IMG/VR virus record: IMGVR_UViG_3300036760_000240 | Location: 1 to 20,653 of that record | From: a virus | DNA length: 20,653 nucleotides | Strand: one strand, 5' to 3' | In this document: positions 7,722 through 13,087 of the stretch, one piece after another | Numbering within the stretch: position 1 is the stretch's first letter | Layout of the letters: the number at the start of each line of letters is the position of its first letter | Notes under the pieces: model-generated | The model's database searches: none | What the model saw: the letters and a program-made list of their open reading frames with translations, nothing else | Told to the model about the DNA's origin: nothing | Program-made: the position numbers and the translations under genes

Positions 7722-7919
7722 GTGCAGTGTTAACGGAACGGACGTGACGCCAGAAGTCTGCCCCGAGAACCTCGTGACCGGGGTTGAAATGGCTCAAAGT
7801 CACGAAATGTTGTACACGAGCGACGCTTGAATCAGCCCTGAGTCAATAGTCCTCGGGGCCATTGGACGCGGTAACTGGTATAGAATGAGCACTTTAGGCC
7901 CCGCAGGGGCCTTTTCTTT
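7722..7919 (+). ncRNA. Candidate small RNA or micro-ORF transcript (about 200 nt)
   Basis: Bounded by an ECF-type promoter and a strong intrinsic terminator, so a discrete short RNA is expected. The only reading frame seen is GTG 7744 to TGA 7830, 28 residues (MTPEVCPENLVTGVEM...), with no good ribosome binding site. The RNA has internal pairing potential (CCCCG at about 7761 with CGGGG at about 7779). It could be a regulatory RNA or a leader that is normally terminated. Transcription is inferred, not shown. Confidence 0.4.
7896..7919 (+). terminator. Rho-independent terminator
   Basis: AGGCCCC-GCA-GGGGCCT, a perfect 7-bp G+C-rich stem with a 3-base loop, followed by TTTCTTTT. The T-run is only on the right, so it acts on rightward transcription. 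Confidence 0.85.
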
Positions 7920-8135
7920 TGTCCCAGTGAATGTTGTACAAAAGTCTAACAGCCCTCCCGGGTCTACTTCAAGCGTCGTCCAGTGGCTTTTTGTACAACA
8001 GCGGGCTCCGCTCGGGGCTTTCGCCCCTCGTCTCGCCCGGCAAATGGCTGTTGTACACCGTTTTGCCCAGTGGTCCTCGTTGCCACTGGTAACGATAACC
8101 ATTAGATAAGGAAGGACTTAGGGTCCAATGGGTGT

Positions 8136-8588
8136 TCAAACTTGGTGCTTCTTCAGGTATTTGACTGCCGCGAGCATGTTTTCCACCGAATCGTTGAATC
8201 CACCGAGTCCCGTATTGCAACCCCCACAGAGTAACTGGCGTACTTTGTTCGTCTTATGACAGTGGTCCACTTCAGGAAATCTCTCACTAGAGCCACAAAT
8301 TGCACATTTATTTCCCTGAGTGACCAACATCAACTCAAAATCAGCGGGGGCCAAGTTGTATTCGTCCCGTAGTCGCTTCATTCGGTTGCGCTCCGCAAGT
8401 AGCTTCTTCCGCTCGGGGGGCAAACTCAGGTAGTACAACTTTTGAGCCGCCCTCGCGCACCCAATGCACTCATCTTTGTACCCATCGGGAGTCTTTTTGT
8501 TTTTGTTGAAATTGACCAAACCCCTATCCTGCTTGCATTTATAGCAGTATTTCAACCGCACACCATCCGTATTCGTGATAATTGCCAT
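8136..8588 (-). CDS. HNH endonuclease, endonuclease VII-like (copy 4)
   Basis: A 150-residue endonuclease VII-like protein. N-terminal knuckle C15/C18 and C41/C44; core zinc cysteines C95/C98 and C121/C124; catalytic D108-H109 and N125. The ATG at 8588 has GGAGG 5 bases upstream and an ECF-type promoter ending 15 bases before it. Unlike the other three copies, which are wedged between structural genes and share their transcripts, this one stands alone in the control region with its own promoter. The other family members match it most strongly around the DH-x-H and LLC-G-x-C-N-x-GLG segments. Probably a free-standing homing endonuclease. Confidence 0.85.
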   Translation of the reverse strand: MAIITNTDGVRLKYCYKCKQDRGLVNFNKNKKTPDGYKDECIGCARAAQKLYYLSLPPERKKLLAERNRMKRLRDEYNLAPADFELMLVTQGNKCAICGSSERFPEVDHCHKTNKVRQLLCGGCNTGLGGFNDSVENMLAAVKYLKKHQV

Positions 8589-8603
8589 ATCGCCTCCAGA
8601 AGA

Positions 8604-8632
8604 TTAGACGAGTATTCCCCCTAAAAAGTTCC
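8604..8632 (-). promoter_or_regulatory. ECF-type promoter for HNH copy 4
   Basis: On the minus strand GGAACTTTTTAG then CGTCTAA, 17 bases apart. The -10 element ends 15 bases before the ATG of the HNH gene. It shows that the mobile endonuclease carries, or has landed behind, the same promoter class as the phage genes. Confidence 0.75.
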
Positions 8633-9189
8633 CTAAAGCGGGGGACTAATGTGAAAAGTTGCCAAAAAATAGCGACCTGCATTGAACCGTATCATGCCAC
8701 CGGGGCTAGCTCGGGGGGATACCCCCGGCCGGGTCCATTGGTTGCTCGTCGTGTACACCCGGGGAGTATGGGGGTGGGGACCATTGGTTGCTCGTTGCTC
8801 GTTGTGTACAACGCGATAGCCACGGACGAAGTGGGTAGGCAGCTAGGCAGCGGTGGACTGCCAAGGGGCCATTGGAGCGTGTACAACGGGGGCACCAAGT
8901 CCAGTGGCACTCAAAGAAATAGTTTTGACTCTTCAAAAAATAGCTTCGAGGGCCAATAACTTGAGTCAATGGCACTCAGGTCCAGTGGCTCCGGGGTCCA
9001 ATGGCCCCGGGTGGGACTGGCCCCTCAAGGTCACTGGGGGCGCTAGGGCGTGCGCTGCACGGTTTAGGCGGGTAGGCCCCTCGCTCGTGACCGTTTGCCC
9101 CGGGTGAGCGATTCGTGTAAAACTTACACTGGCGTGGTCCATTGGCCCTCGTAGCCCGGGTCCGCGACTACTAATAAGGATAGAGGCCC
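8633..9189. other. Non-coding G-rich control region
   Basis: No convincing gene. The open frames here are low-complexity products of the G-rich sequence. It holds three TGTACA and seven CCANTGG motifs, a direct repeat of CCATTGGTTGCTCGT (8735 and 8781; in the second copy TTGCTCG is duplicated in tandem), and an inverted repeat GTGTAA-AAC-TTACAC at 9115-9129. It lies between the leftward and rightward gene sets and is a candidate for a replication origin or control locus, without direct proof. Confidence 0.4.
8735..8812 (+). repeat. Direct repeat CCATTGGTTGCTCGT...TGTACA
   Basis: Two copies of a unit joining the CCATTGG and TGTACA motifs: CCATTGGTTGCTCGT then CGTGTACAC at 8735-8758, and the same 15 bases at 8781 followed by an extra TGCTCGT and TGTGTACAAC to 8812. 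The second copy has a 7-base tandem duplication. The pairing of both motifs in one unit suggests they act together. Confidence 0.6.
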
Positions 9190-9348
9190 TTGTGCTCTCG
9201 GCACGCCGCAGGCTATCGCACCGTCAGTGAACGGCGCGGCGTCAGTGTCCTGCGTCTCAAGGACGCCAAAGAGCTTGTGACGGTGCAGCCCGATGGCACC
9301 GTGGGCCCGGGAACCTTTTCTGTGGTACACTCGTCTAACCAGTCATGA
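9190..9348 (+). CDS. Possible small gene (52 aa), weak start
   Basis: An open frame from TTG 9190 to TGA 9348 encodes about 52 residues, including RRGVSVLRLKDAKELVTVQP, with the G/C-rich third positions of the neighbouring genes. Its stop overlaps the ATG of the next gene (ATGA), a typical phage junction. Against it: no ATG or GTG start near the beginning, a poor ribosome binding site, and the next gene's promoter lies inside it. It may be the 3' remnant of a longer gene. Confidence 0.35.
   Translation: MCSRHAAGYRTVSERRGVSVLRLKDAKELVTVQPDGTVGPGTFSVVHSSNQS
9310..9338 (+). promoter_or_regulatory. ECF-type promoter, first of the rightward unit
   Basis: GGAACCTTTT and CGTCTAA, 17 bases apart. 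The -10 ends only 6 bases before the ATG at 9345 and there is no ribosome binding site between, so the mRNA is probably leaderless. GGTACA, one base from the TGTACA motif, sits just before the -10. Confidence 0.75.
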
Positions 9349-9518
9349 CCACGAAGCAAACGGCCACTCAGATAGATCGCTACATCGCGCAGATACGGCG
9401 CAATGCGAGCACGCGCGTCCACCCATCGAACTATCAGGCGCTTGAGCGCTTGAGCCATCAGGCTGGCGTCGAACTGCGCCGAATCGCCCGGAAGGCAGCT
9501 GCTGCACGCGGGTGGTAG
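9345..9518 (+). CDS. Small basic hypothetical protein (57 aa)
   Basis: A 57-residue protein starting MTTKQTATQIDRYIAQIRRN, Arg/Lys/Ala-rich and helical, with a basic C-terminus (RRIARKAAAARGW). No family recognised. It is the first gene of the rightward unit; the ATG is 6 bases after the promoter -10 and has no Shine-Dalgarno sequence, so initiation on a leaderless mRNA is likely. A small, basic, helical product fits a nucleic-acid-binding or host-takeover protein, but this is inference. Confidence 0.65.
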   Translation: MTTKQTATQIDRYIAQIRRNASTRVHPSNYQALERLSHQAGVELRRIARKAAAARGW

Positions 9519-9565
9519 TGGCCGCACGCGGGCGTATGCTCAGGGCCACTGGCCCGGGGGACCCA

Positions 9566-9928
9566 ATGGACATCGCACGTTTCATCATCGACGCCCGCGT
9601 CAGCGGTGGATTGACTCGGGACCTTTTTGGCCGGTCACCTCTGGCGGGCTTCATGGTCTCGGCACACAAGGGCTTTGAACTACAGCGCCCGGTGTTGACC
9701 GATACGAACGTGCGCGAATGGTTGACGCGGGCGTGGCCCGTGTTGAACGTCCCCGGGCGCTACGTCGGGGCGTGGTTTGACAAGGCTGTGGGCACGTGGT
9801 TCCTTGACATTGCAACGAACGTGCCCAACGAACAGGACGCAATTGCCCTTGCCCGTGAGCACGGCCAATTGGCCTACTGGAACATCGCAAAGGCCGAATC
9901 CGTCTATCTTTCCGAGGTAACACCGTGA
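9566..9928 (+). CDS. Hypothetical phage protein (120 aa)
   Basis: A 120-residue protein from the ATG in CCCAATGG, with a GGGGG run as probable ribosome binding site. The C-terminal half, from GRYVGAWFDKAVGTWFLDI through AIALAREHGQLAYWNI, has the layout of small uncharacterised proteins common in tailed phages (G-x-W-x2-D, G-T-W-F-L-D, A-x-A-R-x-x-G-Q). The function of those is unknown. The upstream extension of the frame is a shadow. The start codon lies within a CCANTGG motif. The stop overlaps the next gene's GTG. Confidence 0.75.
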   Translation: MDIARFIIDARVSGGLTRDLFGRSPLAGFMVSAHKGFELQRPVLTDTNVREWLTRAWPVLNVPGRYVGAWFDKAVGTWFLDIATNVPNEQDAIALAREHGQLAYWNIAKAESVYLSEVTP

Positions 9929-10098
9929 CACAAGTTGAGTTCTTTTCCGATGGCCAGTCACACCGCGTAGTGGTCACAGACCGCGACCTTGACGGTTACG
10001 TGGCCCACTGCCGCAAGGCGGGCGCTACGCTCATTCGTCTGCGCGAATACGCCGCAGACAGACGTGAGGCCGTTGGTATCGCGTGGCTTGCTCGCTAG
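9925..10098 (+). CDS. Small hypothetical protein (57 aa)
   Basis: A 57-residue protein, MTQVEFFSDGQSHRVVVTDR..., starting with GTG that overlaps the previous stop (GTGA), so translation is probably coupled. It has a short beta-rich N-terminus and a basic helical C-terminus. No family recognised. The next promoter starts 5 bases after its stop. Confidence 0.65.
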   Translation: MTQVEFFSDGQSHRVVVTDRDLDGYVAHCRKAGATLIRLREYAADRREAVGIAWLAR

Positions 10099-10103
10099 GC
10101 GGT

Positions 10104-10131
10104 GGAACTTTTTCCCGTTGTACACGTCTAA
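10104..10131 (+). promoter_or_regulatory. ECF-type promoter with embedded TGTACA
   Basis: GGAACTTTTT and CGTCTAA, 16 bases apart. TGTACA (10119-10124) directly abuts the -10, where a bound protein would block RNA polymerase. The next ATG is 15 bases beyond, preceded by TGAGG. Confidence 0.75.
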
Positions 10132-10146
10132 CCTACTGAGGTTAAC

Positions 10147-10347
10147 ATGACGCGCAAAGATTACGTAGTGCTCGCACAAGTGCTGAAGGATGCAAAGCCG
10201 GGAACCGGGCCGGGACTTTCCGAGGTCGAGTATCAGGCCCAAGTCTCACAGTGGCAGTGGACCGCGAGTCTTTTGGCCGTGGCCTTGCAGCGTGACAATC
10301 CCCGGTTCAACCGCGACACGTTCAACGCGGCTGCGGGGGTGGCGTAA
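10147..10347 (+). CDS. Small hypothetical protein (66 aa)
   Basis: A 66-residue helical protein, MTRKDYVVLAQVLKDAKPG...; GAGG lies 6 bases before the ATG. The end, LAVALQRDNPRFNRDTFNAA, strongly resembles the short phage proteins that recur with the pattern (I/V)A..L...NPRF....F..A; their role is unknown. The stop overlaps the next start (TAATG). Confidence 0.7.
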   Translation: MTRKDYVVLAQVLKDAKPGTGPGLSEVEYQAQVSQWQWTASLLAVALQRDNPRFNRDTFNAAAGVA

Positions 10348-10697
10348 TGGCCAGCTTTCCCGTGGCCTACGGCGACATGCGCCCGGAGGGCAACCACGAC
10401 GCACACAGACCAGAGCGCCTCGCGGGCTTGTGGTTCCGCGAGCCCGTCAAGGACGGACCCCGCGTCGATGTCGATGGCTACGGCCTGAGAGACGGCGGTT
10501 ACGCGGTCTTCATGCACGTCGTAGCAGGTGGACGCCACAGCTATCATTTCGTGCGGCGGGTTCCGACCTTCAAGGGTCTGGAGCGTGTCATCGGCCGATT
10601 CGGCACATTGGTGCAGGCCAACACCGTCACATGGCGAACCGACTACACGGCACCGGCTATCTATCGGGACCTTGTGCCCGACTACCGGGGCGATTGA
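10347..10697 (+). CDS. Hypothetical protein (116 aa)
   Basis: A 116-residue protein, MASFPVAYGDMRPEGNHDAH.... The start overlaps the preceding stop. The centre (GYAVFMHVVAGGRHSYHF) is beta-rich with several His and aromatic residues. No family recognised. Its stop codon overlaps the -35 element of the following promoter, showing how tightly the unit is packed. Confidence 0.65.
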   Translation: MASFPVAYGDMRPEGNHDAHRPERLAGLWFREPVKDGPRVDVDGYGLRDGGYAVFMHVVAGGRHSYHFVRRVPTFKGLERVIGRFGTLVQANTVTWRTDYTAPAIYRDLVPDYRGD

Positions 10698-10723
10698 ACA
10701 AACGCCCAAGGGCAAACGTCTAA
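10695..10723 (+). promoter_or_regulatory. ECF-type promoter (TGAAC variant)
   Basis: TGAAC replaces GGAAC, shared with the stop codon of the gene before; CGTCTAA follows after 17 bases. The next ATG is 16 bases downstream with GAGGG as ribosome binding site. Confidence 0.65.
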
Positions 10724-10739
10724 CCAATCTGAGGGACCA

Positions 10740-10949
10740 ATGGCCAAACGCGCAGACGTAAACGTGTTCGATGACGGTGGTTCGATGGTTCTCTTGCGCA
10801 CGGTGACACGCCGCGCTTGCCAGTGGGCACGGCTGCACCTGCCAGAAGACGCTCCCATGTTGGGCACGTGCTATGCCATCGACCGCCGTTACGTGGGAGA
10901 CATCGTGGACGGCATGAAAGCCGAGGGCCTGACCCTGTGGCTATCATGA
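10740..10949 (+). CDS. Small hypothetical protein (69 aa)
   Basis: A 69-residue protein, MAKRADVNVFDDGGSMVLLR..., with GAGGG before the ATG. A short beta-rich N-terminus is followed by RRACQWARLHLPEDA and a helical end. No family recognised. Its stop overlaps the next start (ATGA). The start codon lies in a CCAATGG motif. Confidence 0.7.
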   Translation: MAKRADVNVFDDGGSMVLLRTVTRRACQWARLHLPEDAPMLGTCYAIDRRYVGDIVDGMKAEGLTLWLS

Positions 10950-11212
10950 GACCACAGCCACCACAGGCCGAGTATGCCCAGTCTAGCGAGCCCATTGCAT
11001 CGGCACGCTATCGCAAGCTCCAGAAGACCGGAGACTGGGGTATCGCGGGCGAGATGGTTGTGCCCGGGGTGCAGCCGCACGAGGGCATGCTCTGCGTTGT
11101 CGAAAAGCGCAGCGGGCAGTGTGACCTTGTGACCGTGGCCAGCATCATTTGGGCCGATGGCGCGGGCAACTTTTCGGCAACGGTGGCCATGCGCCAGAAG
11201 GACATTGCATAG
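10946..11212 (+). CDS. Hypothetical protein (88 aa)
   Basis: An 88-residue protein, MRPQPPQAEYAQSSEPIASA..., whose start overlaps the preceding stop by 4 bases. The body from about residue 22 (YRKLQKTGDWGIAGEMVVPG to NFSATVAMRQKDIA) is beta-rich, with an alternating pattern that suggests a small barrel. No family recognised. The open frame extends upstream of this ATG, but there it overlaps the previous gene. Confidence 0.65.
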   Translation: MRPQPPQAEYAQSSEPIASARYRKLQKTGDWGIAGEMVVPGVQPHEGMLCVVEKRSGQCDLVTVASIIWADGAGNFSATVAMRQKDIA

Positions 11213-11217
11213 GCGGC

Positions 11218-11246
11218 GGAACTTTTGTACAAGCTCCAACGTCTAA
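11218..11246 (+). promoter_or_regulatory. ECF-type promoter with embedded TGTACA
   Basis: GGAACTTTTG and CGTCTAA, 17 bases apart, with TGTACA (11226-11231) between the two. The next ATG is 16 bases downstream and has GAGG. Confidence 0.75.
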
Positions 11247-11262
11247 CAGTCCGAGGTATCCA

Positions 11263-11646
11263 ATGAGCGAACACGAAAACGAACTTCAGTCCTGTGTCAT
11301 CATCGTGCCCCGTGGCACCCGGGTGAAACCGACGCATGACACCGCGTTCATCACGACGGTGGAAGTGCAGACCGAGGGTGTGCTGGCCCCGGTGCGCACA
11401 CAGACCAATCGGCACCTGTTGGCCTACTGCCACAATGCCGCATGCGTCAAGGACCAGCGCGAACAGAATAACGGCAAAATCCACGGCCTGCGCGGGCATG
11501 GCAAGGGCTGGACCGAGTGGCCCCTGCCGACGTGCAGCCGATGCGGCACACAGTGGACGTGGGCCGGTGAGGGCGAAGGCGTCAAGGGCATCTTCGAGCC
11601 AAGCGAAGCGGGCGAGCAGGGCGAACCCAAGGAAGAGGGGGTGTAG
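11263..11646 (+). CDS. Putative zinc-binding hypothetical protein (127 aa)
   Basis: A 127-residue protein starting MSEHENELQSCVIIVPRG. Two cysteine groups, YCHNAAC (about residues 56-62) and CSRCG (about 93-97), could bind a zinc ion; the segment between has a conserved-looking WTEWPLPTCSRCGTQWTW. The C-terminal 25 residues are Glu/Gly-rich and probably disordered. No family recognised with confidence. A small zinc-ribbon phage protein is the likeliest description. Confidence 0.65.
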   Translation: MSEHENELQSCVIIVPRGTRVKPTHDTAFITTVEVQTEGVLAPVRTQTNRHLLAYCHNAACVKDQREQNNGKIHGLRGHGKGWTEWPLPTCSRCGTQWTWAGEGEGVKGIFEPSEAGEQGEPKEEGV

Positions 11647-11647
11647 A

Positions 11648-11857
11648 GTGGCCTTCATACTCATACTCCTGTTCACGCTCGTCGTCATCGTGCCAGTGTT
11701 CAACGTGGTAGTTGGGCTATTCGTCGCCTGCTGGGAAGGTGAATCGGAAGCTGACCGTATCGCCAAGATGCCCACCGACACGATGGAGCAATTGAAAGCC
11801 TACCAAGCCGCCCGTCGCGCGCATGAGTGCCGTCTGCATCAGGAACTTTCTCAGTAA
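11648..11857 (+). CDS. Small single-pass membrane protein
   Basis: A 69-residue protein from GTG 11648, one base after the preceding stop; GAGGGGGTGTAGA upstream holds the ribosome binding site. Residues 2-27 are strongly hydrophobic (AFILILLFTLVVIVPVFNVV), a membrane segment or uncleaved signal anchor, followed by a charged helical tail that would face one side of the membrane. Function unknown. The -35 of the next promoter is inside its last codons. Confidence 0.65.
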   Translation: MAFILILLFTLVVIVPVFNVVVGLFVACWEGESEADRIAKMPTDTMEQLKAYQAARRAHECRLHQELSQ

Positions 11858-11870
11858 CCCCAACGTCTAA
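11842..11870 (+). promoter_or_regulatory. ECF-type promoter for the CobS-like ATPase
   Basis: GGAACTTTC and CGTCTAA, 17 bases apart. The -35 is inside the end of the membrane-protein gene. The next ATG is 19 bases downstream, with GGAG. Confidence 0.75.
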
Positions 11871-11889
11871 CTGTTTGGAGACACGAGAC

Positions 11890-13038
11890 ATGGACGGGAC
11901 GAAACTCACGGTGGAAGAACTTGTCAAGGGGTGCGTGGCACTCGGCTACGAGGAATCGTGGGCCAAGCGCATGCCAACGGCCTACCTGCGCCGGGTGGTG
12001 ACCGAGGGCAAGCGGAAGGGTGAGGGCGAAGTGCCCAAGATGCCCCCCAAGGTCGAGCCCAAGGACGACCGCCCCCGGGTCGAGGTCACCGTCGATGACG
12101 AAGTGGCCGCGAGGCTCGCAGACAAGGTGGCACCGGCCGTGCAGACCCTCATCGAGCCCGGCCTACTGCGCAAGGCCGAGGCCCTCAGTGCCCTTGTCAC
12201 CAAGAACGTCATCGAACAGTGGGCCAAAGAGAACATCCTTGTGATTCCCGCCAAGAACGGTGGCGAACCCAAGACCGAAAACCTCGGATTCCTGCACGAG
12301 GCGTGGCAGGATGCGTGGGCCAACGTCGAGGCCGATATCCCGGTGTATGTCCACGGGCCAGCCGGGTCAGGCAAAACGACTGCCGCTGCGCAATTGGCCA
12401 AAGCAATGGGCGCAAGCCTTGGCCGCGATGACTACCAGTCACACATGCAGTCATTCTGCGCGGCAACCCAATTGCACGAATTGATTGGGTTTATCGACGC
12501 CAGCGGACGCTACCATCCTACGGAGTTCCGCAAGGCATGGGAACAGGGCGGATTGTGGCTCGGTGACGAGGCCGATGCAGCGCCGGAACTGACGGTCTAC
12601 CTGAACGCCGCACTGGCGAACAATGTCTGTGTCTTTCCCGACAAGACGCTGAAGCGCCACCCGGACACCCGCATTGTGACAGCGGGCAACACCACGGGCC
12701 TTGGGGCCACGGCCGAATACACTTCGCGCCAGCGTCAGGACGCAGCCACGTTGGACCGATTCGCCTTCGTGCCGTGGGGCTACGACGAAAAGCTCGAACT
12801 GATGGCCGCAGGGGTGGACCAGACCAAGTGGGTCAAGCATGTGCAGGCCCTGCGCAAGGCCCTGAAGACCTTGGGCCAGTCGGCACCGGATATCCGCATC
12901 ACTCCCCGGGCGAGTATCTACGGCGCGACACGACTGCGCCAGAAGCCCGAGACCAAGTTCGAGACACTCGAACAGCAGTTCATCTGGAAGGGCGCGAGCG
13001 ACGACGACATCATGAAGGTCAGGCGCGCAGTCAAGTAA
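11890..13038 (+). CDS. CobS/MoxR-like AAA+ ATPase
   Basis: A 382-residue AAA+ ATPase. Residues 1-130 are a lysine- and proline-rich lead-in and helices; the ATPase core has Walker A GPAGSGKT (156-163), Walker B LWLGDEAD (222-229), sensor 1 in TAGNT (264-268), an arginine-finger candidate in TLDRF (287-291) and a sensor 2-like TPRA near 352. The arrangement is that of CobS and MoxR ATPases, which remodel partner proteins, often VWA-domain or chelatase subunits. The N-terminus resembles the short helical domain found in phage CobS-like proteins. Its own promoter precedes it; the next gene, with a terminator-like hairpin between, is a likely partner. A true cobalt chelatase role is unlikely in a phage. 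The real substrate is unknown. Confidence 0.88.
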   Translation: MDGTKLTVEELVKGCVALGYEESWAKRMPTAYLRRVVTEGKRKGEGEVPKMPPKVEPKDDRPRVEVTVDDEVAARLADKVAPAVQTLIEPGLLRKAEALSALVTKNVIEQWAKENILVIPAKNGGEPKTENLGFLHEAWQDAWANVEADIPVYVHGPAGSGKTTAAAQLAKAMGASLGRDDYQSHMQSFCAATQLHELIGFIDASGRYHPTEFRKAWEQGGLWLGDEADAAPELTVYLNAALANNVCVFPDKTLKRHPDTRIVTAGNTTGLGATAEYTSRQRQDAATLDRFAFVPWGYDEKLELMAAGVDQTKWVKHVQALRKALKTLGQSAPDIRITPRASIYGATRLRQKPETKFETLEQQFIWKGASDDDIMKVRRAVK

Positions 13039-13047
13039 CACAACGGG

Positions 13048-13067
13048 CCGGGGGAACTTTCCCCCGG
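13048..13067 (+). promoter_or_regulatory. Hairpin overlapping a promoter -35
   Basis: CCGGGGG-AACTTT-CCCCCGG, a perfect 7-bp stem with a 6-base loop directly after the ATPase gene. The GGAAC -35 of the next promoter lies at its tip. It may attenuate read-through and start a new transcript at once. The following T-run is weak (TCTTTC), so termination is uncertain. Confidence 0.5.
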
Positions 13068-13081
13068 TCTTTCACGTCCAA
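13053..13081 (+). promoter_or_regulatory. ECF-type promoter (CGTCCAA variant)
   Basis: GGAACTTTC and CGTCCAA, 17 bases apart, one mismatch in the -10. The ATG at 13088 is 6 bases after the -10 with no ribosome binding site, so a leaderless mRNA is expected. Confidence 0.7.
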
Positions 13082-13087
13082 CACAAC

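Larger units (their letters stand above)
7517..8885. repeat. Cluster of TGTACA palindromes (core GTTGTACAAC)
   Basis: The 6-bp palindrome TGTACA occurs nine times here, starting at 7517, 7554, 7811, 7935, 7992, 8052, 8752, 8805 and 8880; about 0.3 would be expected by chance in this length. Several extend to TTGTACAA or, at 7553-7560, most of GTTGTACAAC. Further copies occur through the rightward unit, including two between the -35 and -10 of promoters (10119 and 11226). None was noticed from 1 to 7500. This looks like an operator for a dimeric DNA-binding protein. Confidence 0.55.
7859..9569. repeat. Dispersed CCANTGG short palindromic motif
   Basis: Fourteen copies of CCANTGG (centre A, G, C or T), often within a longer GGTCCANTGGCC-like context: 7859, 7980, 8067, 8083, 8125, 8735, 8781, 8869, 8901, 8982, 8998, 9139, 9546 and 9563. 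Fewer than one is expected in 1.7 kb. Two more lie just inside the helix-turn-helix gene (7418, 7450). Copies at 9563, 10737 and 15260 overlap start codons. Function unknown: protein-binding site, modification site or genome-wide favoured word. Confidence 0.5.

Noticed and set aside
7862-7886. Sigma-70-like promoter with TATAGAAT
   Set aside because: The -10-like sequence has no -35 at an acceptable distance; the nearest TTGGAC is only about 11 bases away.
8582-8959. 125-residue plus-strand frame in the control region
   Set aside because: Product is Gly/Ser-rich, arises from the G-rich DNA and repeats, and its start is within the HNH promoter region. No good ribosome binding site was seen.
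7517-9569. CRISPR array
   Set aside because: The repeats are only 6-15 bases long and irregularly spaced, without conserved spacers or nearby cas genes.
12451-13041. Minus-strand frame opposite the AAA+ ATPase
   Set aside because: Antisense shadow of a gene whose Walker motifs are clear.
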